Shown piece by piece: positions 9,801 to 17,317 of a stretch of DNA of 64,000 nt. Numbering within the stretch: position 1 is the first letter of the stretch; every line of letters begins with the position of its first letter. Position numbers and translations under genes: made by a program. Source of the stretch: Acidobacteria bacterium AB60 (GTDB lineage Bacteria > Acidobacteriota > Terriglobia > Terriglobales > Acidobacteriaceae); assembly GCA_008682415.1 (NCBI GenBank), contig VANK01000003.1, positions 186,001 through 250,000 of the forward strand, written 5' to 3'. The notes beneath the pieces were generated by a model. The model was not told where the DNA came from. It did no database searches and saw only the letters and a program-made list of their open reading frames with translations.

Positions 9801-10054
9801 GTCGCGGCAGCGATGAGCATGGATCGAAACACACTCGAGCGACGTCGGGCCCACCATTTTGACATCTGATAAATTGGCTTACCGGCATTGCCCTCAATTA
9901 CCGCAACCTGATTCACAGGCAGGATTGGGAAATCGACTTCCAAGCAACTCTTTGGCCGGTTCGGGTCGCCGAAATCCACCGTCTCCATTGCGACAGCCTT
10001 CCCAGCGCCAACTGCTTTCGCAACTTCCTGTGCGAGCACTTCTTTGGTTCCCAT
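6830..10054 (-). CDS. DUF1156 adenine-specific DNA methylase (PglX-I-like)
   Basis: A 1074-residue COG1743-type methylase. DUF1156 is at the N-terminus (KPIYQMSKWWARR near 59-71). The SAM-binding motif I is DIFMGGGTT at 119-127, followed by the acidic motif NDLNPVAW. The catalytic motif IV, DPPFGG, is at about residue 684. Between these two blocks sit four Cys pairs in zinc-ribbon-like settings (CHKC, CPLC, CGRC, and CQVTGC), as expected for this family. Its role would be to mark self DNA by N6-adenine methylation and to take part in exclusion of phage DNA. It follows pglZ by 11 bp and overlaps the next gene. BREX type 3 uses this methylase class (PglXI). Confidence 0.88.
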   Translation of the reverse strand: MGTKEVLAQEVAKAVGAGKAVAMETVDFGDPNRPKSCLEVDFPILPVNQVAVIEGNAGKPIYQMSKWWARRRSSVFRSMLIAAATKAPGDTSQTARLVWDNYYSNHQKKGAFKHLRVADIFMGGGTTLVEGSRLGMQMTGNDLNPVAWFVVKQELANVDLDEVRRLLADIEAEVKPQMIPYYYCDGPNGEKGVWTHIPTGKEMPAEFDPLSISGEQRQDYKYQGPEIVYTFWAKHGPCQVTGCGHRTPIMTSPVMAIKTLSVKYWDRQCHKCRGHFHIEESEARMAPDVPLYVAPDEHPYSVLGQTGEIHCPLCGHVETIGVGEVLGKKKSKKIELSLLVHPQWLSGAPKEDALGQPYGGSAQDDVASTVRWDRLRAEAIRLLEVRGTLPEDVTDPESGKIFKSELGTVPKKSHYACGRCGTVQDVLTTVKATGKTGPVAAYAVQSYSPKRDVAGQPYGGRFFSTFDDLHARQYDAALKEWEERKLNDLKGYWPLSEIPFGFMTHMNNGGIPNHGYTHWWTMFNPRQLLGHALLLKAISAVGNYDSSVREYVLGAFQNYLRNQNMFSFWHMTYDKLAPAMSNSNFHPKSNVVEVGVFPPMGYGPWSSTLEVIFKGGEWSKSPWEAVSVENIRRRDALLAEEISGKSEKVYPGDAVNGAEAFCGSSTDLVQLSEASIDLVITDPPFGGLLHYSELADFFHVWLRLVLKEQYPECFEPDYTPKSLEAVANRAREPEDPDGFYQRLLTQCWREAKRVLKPGGILAFTFHHSEDEPWIAVLESLFEAGFYLEATYPIRSDETKGEGAKPGTFGSQLIEYDIIHVCRKRTEEPKPVSWGRMRREVMAEVRQLQALLENHAKEGLPAADLQVIRRGKALEYFSRHYGKVYVDEGRTISVKDALVGINQLIDEDADKGKEPPPVNAEPMTRQFLRTFGRATELKRDQLQKFLKGSITTPDDFVQRGWCAEKNKVFTRVNSLDFAREWVGKHRRRLISDLDQALVLVGACADSSGINASDTLRNGNFKPHIALKPLLEWFQNNGPDQATRNAASRAVAIYTAWAGTLASKPAQGSLFEEYEL

Positions 10055-10065
10055 TCAACGTTTCC

Positions 10066-11055
10066 TTATTTCGTCAGTTCGATAAAGGGACATAGCACTT
10101 CGAGCAGAGAAAGGCCGCCGTGTGTCAGCGTTGGATAGCCTCCCTGATTCTTCCACTTCCAGCGACCCAAGGCGAGCAGGTGCGCCCCATGTGGCCCACT
10201 CACCTGTAAAGCAACAGGCGGCACAAATGGACCAGCATCTTTCACGCCACTGGTACACCGACCACTCGAAAATGCTTTCTTGAGAAACTGGCCTAATTCT
10301 CCCTCAGCATCTGGAAAGTATCCGGTCGCTGCATAACCGTGGTCGGAGGTAATCACCAAACGCCGACCGGTAGCCATGCGCTTCACAAAACTCCAGAACT
10401 CCTCGTGATTAAGCTGGCTCGCAGCATCCCGAGCTAACAGTGCGAGACCTTGGCCCGCGCCTGCGCCGTCGTGCACCTTGCTGTCAGGCCAGTGATGCCA
10501 GAAGACTTGGTGTGAAGCACCACTAATCAAAGCTTCGCAATCTTTCCAAGGCAGGTCGACGCTTTCCGTATGCGCAGGCTGCAGCTTATGCGCGGAGCCG
10601 CCACTGTTGTTCTGGAGTTGGCTACGGCTACCGAACCCTAGCGCTTGGGCGAACTCGTCCGTTTCACCGGGCATTTCTGAAGCGTTGGCGCTGACGTCGT
10701 GCACCGACAGTCCATGGTCTTGAGCCCCTTGCAGAAGCCACGGCAACTCACGCAGTGACAGGCCATCGAGGATCAGCACCGCTTTGGCGCTGAAGGGCTT
10801 GGCCCACCAATCGAGTAGCTTGGTGGAATTGCGCTCTACAGTTCCAGAGAAAGCTTGCCACAGATCCCAGCTACTCGATGACAGCAGCAGATCGAGATCG
10901 CCAATTTCCCGGTCGCGTTTGACCACCTCGTGGGGCACGCTGCCGAGACTCAACGGCCTTGATGAAATCTCGAGGACCTTTTTGATCGTCACCGACCATG
11001 CGTCGGCGATTGACCCCTTGGTGACAACATCCACCAGGCCGGAATCGAGCGGCAT
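10066..11055 (-). CDS. pglZ: Short PglZ-domain protein
   Basis: A 329-residue PglZ of the alkaline-phosphatase fold. The first metal-binding Asp is in LILDGLSLREL (D97), the second metal site is VITSDHGY near residue 237, and the end reads LTHGGLSLLEVLCPFIELTK, the classic PglZ C-terminus. Most BREX PglZ proteins have 700-900 residues, so this one is close to a bare catalytic domain. PglZ is the hallmark BREX gene, and some members have been shown to have nuclease activity. Start and stop overlap by one base (TGATG) with the ATPase gene, implying coupling. Confidence 0.87.
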   Translation of the reverse strand: MPLDSGLVDVVTKGSIADAWSVTIKKVLEISSRPLSLGSVPHEVVKRDREIGDLDLLLSSSSWDLWQAFSGTVERNSTKLLDWWAKPFSAKAVLILDGLSLRELPWLLQGAQDHGLSVHDVSANASEMPGETDEFAQALGFGSRSQLQNNSGGSAHKLQPAHTESVDLPWKDCEALISGASHQVFWHHWPDSKVHDGAGAGQGLALLARDAASQLNHEEFWSFVKRMATGRRLVITSDHGYAATGYFPDAEGELGQFLKKAFSSGRCTSGVKDAGPFVPPVALQVSGPHGAHLLALGRWKWKNQGGYPTLTHGGLSLLEVLCPFIELTK

Positions 11056-13805
11056 CAGTTGCCCTCCTTTTCGAGGCTCAATTCGAAGGTGAGTCCGTCC
11101 GGCAGCTTCTTGAGCAACTCCCTGAGTTGCGCTCCTGAAAGCTGCGCGCCGCTAGCCGCAGAGACTTTGATTGATACGTCGGATACCTGCGTGGCCGGAC
11201 CAATTCCCCAGCTTTCCAATTTGCCGACTAGGTTAAGCGGCGACGTGGATGGTGCATTGAGTGGAATGCGCGGCGTCGTTACCGGGGCAGGGGTGCTCCC
11301 TGCGTAAATGCTTCCCGGTGCAGAGGTAGAAGGTCCAGACAGCGGCAAGCCTCCTGCAGGTTGGGCAGGAGGTACGTGCCCGGAAAAGAGACCGCCATTC
11401 GCAGTGGCAGGCGGTATCGGACCGACCGGGATTGTTCCACCCGTGGCCGCCACAGCCGACGGCAACATCAGGAACACTTCGTCTAACTGCCGTCCTGTAA
11501 AGGAGAGCTTAGGCCGCATCCGTCGCCATGCTGTTTCTTCATCCTCGCCGGGATGCGATTGCAGATTCTCCATCCCCCGCAGGTTAATGGCTATTTGGCC
11601 GCGCGCACACAAGCGGAGAATGCGCTCTTTCATCGCGGTCTCACCCAGCCACGGGATGCAGTCTTGTCCAGCAGGTCGCGGTTCCTGCAGTTCGCGGAGC
11701 AGCTTGCCGAGAGACGAATTTGCAGCCGCAGCGGCGAGCACGAGTGATTCAAAGTCTTCCGGGACGAAAAGATCATTGACCAGAGACTCCTCTATGCTTT
11801 CCGGAATCTGCGCTCCTTGCTTCTTGAGAGTCTCAATACTGAAAACAGATTGGTTGGGATCAGCGAAATCCCAACGGTGGAGCACGGCAAAGCGATCAAA
11901 ACGCTTTTTGAGGTTCTCGCGCAGTGTTCCCTCGAACTCCTTGTGAAGCTTCCTGTAGTCGGGATTTTGGTTGCTCCACTCCTGGGCCTTCATTTCCGCA
12001 CGAGCGAGGATCAGCAACTCGCGATCTAGAAAGGCGTTCGTCGATCCCGATTTTGGCAACAGGAAGCGAATGGCGTTTCGCCGCTTTTGAAGATGGTCTT
12101 TAAGCCAGAGCCCGAGCCGCTGATTTAAATTTTCCGGTTCCTCCGGCAGCACCAGGATTGGCAAGCGGTCATCCCAGTGGTCCGGCTGCTCAGCTTCTTC
12201 GATCGACGACCACGGGTCGTTCAGCCAAGACTTCGGCAAAACGATCACCCGGAAGGCTTTCACAACCTCCTCTGTACCGCCTATTACATACCGAATTTGC
12301 TTTCCGAGTTGGGCTAAATCGGAACCATCTGGGAATAGTTTGTCGTTGCGGGCATAGGACATCAGCTTGGCCCGCGGGTTCTCTTCCTCCCGGAACACGA
12401 GCCGCGAGCCGTCCTGATGGATATTGAAGCTGTTCTCTTCAATCGTTGCTAATTCAACCTGAAAAGCGTTGTCATCGATGGGCGTGTTACGAGTGATGTC
12501 AACCTGCAACATCACCGGCTCTGCACCGGCCAGGTTGCCAACTGCAATAGAACGCAACCACAGGGCGCCAACGATCTCCTGCAAATGCGGCGCAACGCTG
12601 GCATGATCGGCAACTGCCTCTTCGACCGAAATAATGTTTTGCTGGGCTTTCGCACGCAACGAGCGATGATGTTCATTTGACACTGAATCCAGCAGGGCGC
12701 CGATGCCTGAGGCGTCGTCATCTAGGCGAAAGTCTGCTGCAGTGAGAAGCGGGATCGAGTTGCCGTGACTCTTATATAGGTTGGCGAGGATTCGAATCAG
12801 ATCGCGGGTTTCTTGCGCATCGGTTGCTATCAGCACCTGCTCTTCCAGCAACCGCAGAAGATGCGGTGCAAAGGGCCAGCACTCGATGAATTCAGTGCTT
12901 TTTCTGGCTTGCTCGATGGAGGGAACCGCTAGAAGCCTGAAGCACTCAGAAATATGAAGCTTGATCAGCGCTTCAATCTTCTCATTCGCAATTTGAAGAC
13001 GGTTGTCGAACAATCGATGGAGCAGCATTCGACGGCGATCTCGCTGGATTCGCTCCGGATTCCCTCCACTCTTGAAATCGATCGCGACCGGGTTAACGCG
13101 ATGCACTTGCTGGTATGCATCGCTCTCACCATTACGAACTGAGACCACAAGGACCAGCAGCTCCGGCCTTTCGCTCGCAATCTCCGAGAGAATTTGGATG
13201 AAATTGAACGCCCATTGCTTCCAGGGATACTGCTTGGTGTTTGTTAATCCGTCGTACCACGTCTGGAATTCGTCCAGCAACAACATGGTGGGCTCTTTTT
13301 CAAATAGCTCGATCATGAGCTTGTCGGAAGGCACATCCGTCTTAGCGGCACCCATTCCCTCCCACTTGCCTTTAATGTAGCTGCCAGATGGATGGCGATC
13401 GAACAATAGATCCCAAAGAAATTTGTAGCGCTGCCTATGGAGGCTCTCACCGATGACCAACATGCTGTCGCGCAGCGCAATTTCACCAATTCCTGGTTCA
13501 TTGAGCGTGGACGCCCAGGATTTCAGCCAGGACCTCGTTGCAGCCGGATCGCTTACGGCGTGGTGTAGCGCCGCGAGCAGGTGAGATTTGCCAATCCCCC
13601 GTTCGCCGATGACCGCCACTGGCCGTCCGTGATTCGGCCCCACGGCCTCAATTGCGCTAAGCAGGTCATGGGTAGGGTAGGTAATGTCCAGGAACTTCTC
13701 CGCCGTAATCTGAGTCGCGCCCGTTTTCGAATCGTTAGAGAGCTCGATCGCCGTACCTTTGAGGCGTTTGCCCCGAAATTCTTCCCGAAGAGTCAAGTCA
13801 AGCAT
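11055..13805 (-). CDS. BrxC/PglY-like AAA ATPase
   Basis: A 916-residue ATPase, first gene of the operon. Walker A is GERGIGKS at 67-74 and Walker B is MLLLDEFQ near 174-181. An N-terminal TYPTHDLL segment precedes the P-loop, as in BrxC/PglY and DUF499 proteins. A long proline- and serine-rich linker (about residues 780-860) leads to a small C-terminal domain ending LPDGLTFELSLE, a tail also seen in DUF499-type ATPases. In BREX the ATPase organises the complex on DNA. Assignment to BrxC rather than DUF499 is uncertain, because the two groups are distant relatives and the operon fits either. Confidence 0.75.
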   Translation of the reverse strand: MLDLTLREEFRGKRLKGTAIELSNDSKTGATQITAEKFLDITYPTHDLLSAIEAVGPNHGRPVAVIGERGIGKSHLLAALHHAVSDPAATRSWLKSWASTLNEPGIGEIALRDSMLVIGESLHRQRYKFLWDLLFDRHPSGSYIKGKWEGMGAAKTDVPSDKLMIELFEKEPTMLLLDEFQTWYDGLTNTKQYPWKQWAFNFIQILSEIASERPELLVLVVSVRNGESDAYQQVHRVNPVAIDFKSGGNPERIQRDRRRMLLHRLFDNRLQIANEKIEALIKLHISECFRLLAVPSIEQARKSTEFIECWPFAPHLLRLLEEQVLIATDAQETRDLIRILANLYKSHGNSIPLLTAADFRLDDDASGIGALLDSVSNEHHRSLRAKAQQNIISVEEAVADHASVAPHLQEIVGALWLRSIAVGNLAGAEPVMLQVDITRNTPIDDNAFQVELATIEENSFNIHQDGSRLVFREEENPRAKLMSYARNDKLFPDGSDLAQLGKQIRYVIGGTEEVVKAFRVIVLPKSWLNDPWSSIEEAEQPDHWDDRLPILVLPEEPENLNQRLGLWLKDHLQKRRNAIRFLLPKSGSTNAFLDRELLILARAEMKAQEWSNQNPDYRKLHKEFEGTLRENLKKRFDRFAVLHRWDFADPNQSVFSIETLKKQGAQIPESIEESLVNDLFVPEDFESLVLAAAAANSSLGKLLRELQEPRPAGQDCIPWLGETAMKERILRLCARGQIAINLRGMENLQSHPGEDEETAWRRMRPKLSFTGRQLDEVFLMLPSAVAATGGTIPVGPIPPATANGGLFSGHVPPAQPAGGLPLSGPSTSAPGSIYAGSTPAPVTTPRIPLNAPSTSPLNLVGKLESWGIGPATQVSDVSIKVSAASGAQLSGAQLRELLKKLPDGLTFELSLEKEGN

Positions 13806-14110
13806 TACGGTCGCACTCCATCATCGAATTGTTCCCCACGAATGCATCCGCCGCCCCCAAATAGCCGGATTTCCACGGCGCGGGGCACAAAATAGCCATT
13901 TGTCACAGGAACTGTGGTCGAGCACCATCCTAGAACATCGACTCCCAATTCCCAAAAAGACTTGCTTTTCAAGGCGCTACCCGCTCACGAATGATCACTC
14001 TCCCACAAACCAGTCTTCGCCCTCGCGCCGTTCCGTTCCGGCGCTTTATCCGAGCGGGCCCGTTTCTTTTCGGCAACGCCCCTCCCCTAAAACAATTCGG
14101 AAGGATTCCT

Positions 14111-14292
14111 AAATTTCTTCCTTCGTCAAGTGCCCCCGCTTCAGGCGGCTTTATCGCAGGGCCAGGGAGAACCCGTCAAGGGTCTTCGCTGGCGCTCGAT
14201 GAACGTCAACAAACGCCGCCCTTGACCGAACCTCCCTCGTCCCTGCTGAGCCGCAAGAGCCATGAAGCGGGGGCACTCAACGAAAGAAATTT
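14111..14292. repeat. Long imperfect inverted repeat upstream of ardC
   Basis: Arms 14111-14143 and 14263-14292 are inverted copies. Their inner 15 bases (TGAAGCGGGGGCACT on one strand) are identical, and similarity continues outward to AGAAATTT with a few changes and a 3-base gap. Inside lies a second inverted pair, GTCAAGGG (14175-14182) and CCCTTGAC (14219-14226). The structure fills most of the 13806-14354 gap between the defence operon and the plasmid-type genes, where no gene is visible. A replication, transfer-origin or regulatory structure is possible. Confidence 0.55.
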
Positions 14293-14354
14293 GGTTTTGG
14301 TGCTCTTGCTTCTGAACGCGAATCGGCCCTTCGGGGCTTCATCAGGAGCACCAC

Positions 14355-15338
14355 ATGTCAGTCGCCGTCAGCATACAATCCGCAGCAAACACCACAACCC
14401 ACAACCAGCGCACCGCGCCGCACAGGAAAAATGCGGCGCATGGGAGCCGCAGCGAATCCCCTTACCAGCAACGAACTTCTCAAAGTGATAACCCCACGCA
14501 AGTTCTCATTAAGCAGGCCGTAGACTTTCTGATCCAGCAGCTTGAGGCGGGCAAAAGCGACACCTTGACTGCTTACCTGAATGCAATGGCCCGTTTCCAT
14601 TCCTATTCCTTCGGGAACATCTTGCAAATCGCCAGACAGCGCCCGACAGCTACGCGCGTGGCGGGCATCCGCACGTGGAACCAGATGGGCCGTTTCGTCA
14701 AGAAAGGTGAGAAGGGAATACAGATTCTCGCTCCCTTAATGGGCTATCGGCGCAGAGATACGGACAATACCGAAACCGAGCAGGGGCTGGAGTCCAAACC
14801 CCAATCTGTGCTAATCGGGTTCCGCGCCGTGTACGTGTTCGATGTGGCTCAGACGGAAGGTGCGGACCTGCCCGAGTTTGAGCACAGCATTACGGGTGAG
14901 GTGGGCGAGCACCGCGAGCGCCTGATCGATTTCCTTGCGCAGCAGAATATTGCCCTCGAATTCAACGAGAAGATTGCCCCCGCTCTTGGCGTCAGCTACG
15001 GCGGAAAGATCGCCCTGCTACCTGGACAATCAAAGGCTGAGGAATTCGTGAGTTTGGTTCACGAGACCGCGCACGAGCTTTTACACAAGGCTGAGCGCCG
15101 CACGATGACGACTCAGACCGTGCGCGAGACCGAAGCCGAGGCCGTTGCGTTCATCGTGGGCCAAGCGGTCGGCTTGGAGATGGGGAACGCTTCAAGCGAC
15201 TACATCCAGATGTACGCCGGTAACGCAACGCTTCTGGCCGAAAGTCTCGAAGTCATCCAGCGCACCGCTTCCACCATCCTCCGGGCAATCCGCCCGGAGG
15301 AGGCGTCCTCAGCCGAAGTATTACCAGCAGCAAATTAA
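14355..15338 (+). CDS. ArdC-like antirestriction protein (ssDNA-binding plus zincin)
   Basis: A 327-residue protein of the ArdC type, made of an N-terminal ssDNA-binding domain (DUF1738; AVDFLIQQLEAGK onward) and a C-terminal zincin-like metallopeptidase domain. The zinc motif HExxH is in LVHETAHELLHK near residue 240, with a later Glu in TEAEAVAFIVG. ArdC proteins enter the recipient during conjugation and protect incoming DNA from restriction. AGGAG at 14344-14348 sits six bases before the ATG. Together with parB, MobF and T4CP genes it indicates a conjugative or mobilisable ancestor. The first 50 residues are polar and low in complexity. Confidence 0.85.
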   Translation: MSVAVSIQSAANTTTHNQRTAPHRKNAAHGSRSESPYQQRTSQSDNPTQVLIKQAVDFLIQQLEAGKSDTLTAYLNAMARFHSYSFGNILQIARQRPTATRVAGIRTWNQMGRFVKKGEKGIQILAPLMGYRRRDTDNTETEQGLESKPQSVLIGFRAVYVFDVAQTEGADLPEFEHSITGEVGEHRERLIDFLAQQNIALEFNEKIAPALGVSYGGKIALLPGQSKAEEFVSLVHETAHELLHKAERRTMTTQTVRETEAEAVAFIVGQAVGLEMGNASSDYIQMYAGNATLLAESLEVIQRTASTILRAIRPEEASSAEVLPAAN

Positions 15339-15342
15339 CTCC

Positions 15343-15371
15343 ACGTTCTGAGCGGGCGGCGCTCAGAACGT
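15343..15371. repeat. Perfect 12-bp hairpin between ardC and parB
   Basis: ACGTTCTGAGCG (15343-15354) and its exact inverse (15360-15371) enclose a 5-base loop. It starts four bases after the ardC stop. No U-run follows, so it is a processing, attenuation or binding site rather than a clear terminator. Confidence 0.5.
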
Positions 15372-15417
15372 GCCCGCTCTCCAATTCACCTCGAACACAT
15401 GAATAGGAGTAATCGCC

Positions 15418-16269
15418 ATGACAGCTACTGTTGCAATGCAGTCCGAGTACCGCAATCTCCCGCTTCTCACGCTCACGGAATCACCAGCCAATCCGCGCCG
15501 GACGTTTGACGAATCGGCGCTTTGCGAATTGGCCGAGTCCATCCGAACCCAGGGCGTGCTCTCGCCGCTCTTGGTCCGGCCAAAGGGCCAGAGTTACGAA
15601 ATCGTAGCGGGCGCGCGGCGCTATCGAGCCGCGCAACTCGCTGGACTCGATTCCGTTCCCGTGCGCATCGTTGAACTCACCGATGCGCAGGCCCTTGAAA
15701 CTAGCATCGTCGAAAACCTGCAACGGCGCGATGTTCATCCGCTGGACGAAGCGACCGGTTACGTCTCGCTCTTGCACCTTGATTACAGCGTGGAGCAGAT
15801 CGCGGCCAAATGCGGCAAATCACCTTCGTATGTCGCCGCACGCGCCCGCTTGGCGGAGCTTGCGCCCACAATCGTCGAGGCATTCGCCAAGGATGAGATT
15901 GGCGTTGGACACGCTCTCTTGCTTGCCAAACTGCAGGCCGAACAACAGGAGGAAGGACTCGCCGCCTGCTATCAGGAGACGTACTCGAATGGCGGTAAGC
16001 CAAAACGTATCCTCCTCCCGGTCCGGCACCTCCAGCAGTGGATTGAGCACAACATTCTGCTAGAGCTTGCCACCGCGTCTTTCTCGAAAGAGGACGCACA
16101 GCTTGTGCCGGAAGCGGGTTCCTGCATTCAGTGCCCAAAGCGCACCGGTCACAATACTCTGCTATTCGCTGAAATCGGAGCGAACCAGCCCGATTCATGT
16201 ATGTTATGTGGAATCTGGGCAATTTCAAGTCTTTTCCGCTGGCTCCGCGTCGTCACCCCGTCGGTGTGA
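15418..16269 (+). CDS. ParB-like protein, N-terminal part, cut by transposon
   Basis: The first 262 codons (15418-16203) are a ParB/Spo0J-type protein. The ParB/Srx nuclease-fold domain reads SPANPRRTFDESAL, and the CTP-binding motif is GARRYRAAQ followed by ENLQRRDVHPLDEA. Next comes an HTH region (SVEQIAAKCGKSPSYVAAR). From 16204 the frame enters the inverted repeat of the inserted transposon and stops at 16269 after 21 foreign codons. The remaining half lies at 26481-27299 in the same frame. Such proteins serve plasmid or island partition and maintenance. The fragment keeps the CTP and DNA-binding parts but loses the C-terminal region, so it is probably non-functional. Confidence 0.87.
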   Translation: MTATVAMQSEYRNLPLLTLTESPANPRRTFDESALCELAESIRTQGVLSPLLVRPKGQSYEIVAGARRYRAAQLAGLDSVPVRIVELTDAQALETSIVENLQRRDVHPLDEATGYVSLLHLDYSVEQIAAKCGKSPSYVAARARLAELAPTIVEAFAKDEIGVGHALLLAKLQAEQQEEGLAACYQETYSNGGKPKRILLPVRHLQQWIEHNILLELATASFSKEDAQLVPEAGSCIQCPKRTGHNTLLFAEIGANQPDSCMLCGIWAISSLFRWLRVVTPSV

Positions 16270-16273
16270 GACG
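16204..16273 (+). repeat. Left terminal inverted repeat
   Basis: This 70-bp repeat matches the inverse of 26411-26480 with one substitution (C/T) and two compensating single-T length differences. It begins directly after codon 262 of parB. Confidence 0.88.
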
Positions 16274-16299
16274 GGCGCATCCACACGTCTGTTCTTATG

Positions 16300-16319
16300 G
16301 AACCTCCAACAGGAGGTTC
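16300..16319 (+). promoter_or_regulatory. Hairpin hiding the recombinase ribosome binding site
   Basis: GAACCTCC (16300-16307) pairs perfectly with GGAGGTTC (16312-16319) across an AACA loop. The right arm contains the only good Shine-Dalgarno sequence before the TTG start at 16322. The hairpin would mask it in the mRNA and keep transposase expression low. Confidence 0.55.
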
Positions 16320-16321
16320 AT

Positions 16322-17317
16322 TTGTCTTGTGACTTCGTAGTTCACCCTCTCAAGTGGGATTGCTGTCCGCTCGTTGCATCCGATCCTCACGCCCGCGCTT
16401 GGCTTACTCTCCAGTCTCATCGTGGATTGTCTGGTAACACCCTCGGCGCATACTCACGAGGCCTGGAACGCTACTTCGGCTTCCTGATTCAACACCATTT
16501 ATCGAACATTTCGGTGACCCGCACCGAGGTCGGTTTTTTTCTGGCCGGTTTACAGAGTAATGGTGCCCGCCTCTCGAACGCCACCATCCACCAGCTTCTA
16601 ACGGTGGTGCGTCTGTTCCATGCATATCTGATGGAAGAAGGTGTGCGCGTCAACAACCCGGCAGCCCACAGTCACACAGGTAGACCGCTGATTGCGCGGC
16701 ATCACAAGCTGCCGTGGATTCCGAACGAGGACGACTGGCACTCGTTTCTTGCCGCGGCGCGGCAGGAGTCGATCCGCAACCGCGTCATGCTGGCGTTCGC
16801 TTATGATGCCGGACTGCGGCGTGAGGAACTCTGCAGCCTCCGTAGCGACGACATCGATCCATCGCGTCGCATGCTCAGGATACGGGCGGAGACCACCAAG
16901 GGACGCCGTGATCGCATCGTTCCATATTCCGCCGCCAGCAGTGAGCTGCTTCACCGTTATCTCCAGCATCGGCGCACTCTGGCACAGAAGCGCGGGTCTC
17001 TCTTTCTCTCGGAGTCCCGCCGCAACTATGCTGAACCAATCTCCATCTGGAGCTGGTCGAAGGCTATTCTTGGAGTGGCTCGGCGCGCTCATGTGGAACA
17101 CTTCAGTACCCACACACTTCGCCATCTCTGTCTGACTGACCTTGCGCGCGCTGGCTGGGACATCCACGAGATCGCCGCATTCGCCGGCCATCGCAGCATT
17201 CAGACCACTCTCCTCTATATCCACCTTAGCGGCCGTGACCTCTCCGCGAAGCTGGCGGCAGGCATGGCCCAGATTCATGCACGTCGAGTCCAGATGCTTG
17301 CGGAGATGAACATATGA
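16322..17317 (+). CDS. Transposon tyrosine recombinase A
   Basis: A 331-residue tyrosine recombinase. The N-terminal SAM-like core-binding domain (SGNTLGAYSRGLERYFGFL) is followed by the catalytic domain: Arg I in AYDAGLRREEL, HTLRHLCLTD for His/Arg II, and AGHRSIQTTLLYIHLS for His and the nucleophilic Tyr. All catalytic residues are present. The open frame extends left into parB, so the start must lie inside the element. TTG 16322 is chosen because AGGAGG is five bases upstream and no in-frame ATG is better. Its stop overlaps the next ATG (ATGA). It corresponds in position to TnpA of Tn554-like elements. Confidence 0.83.
   Translation: MSCDFVVHPLKWDCCPLVASDPHARAWLTLQSHRGLSGNTLGAYSRGLERYFGFLIQHHLSNISVTRTEVGFFLAGLQSNGARLSNATIHQLLTVVRLFHAYLMEEGVRVNNPAAHSHTGRPLIARHHKLPWIPNEDDWHSFLAAARQESIRNRVMLAFAYDAGLRREELCSLRSDDIDPSRRMLRIRAETTKGRRDRIVPYSAASSELLHRYLQHRRTLAQKRGSLFLSESRRNYAEPISIWSWSKAILGVARRAHVEHFSTHTLRHLCLTDLARAGWDIHEIAAFAGHRSIQTTLLYIHLSGRDLSAKLAAGMAQIHARRVQMLAEMNI

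Noticed and set aside
3551-13805. DISARM system
   Set aside because: A SNF2 helicase and methylase occur, but no drmA, drmB or drmC gene is present and PglZ is characteristic of BREX.
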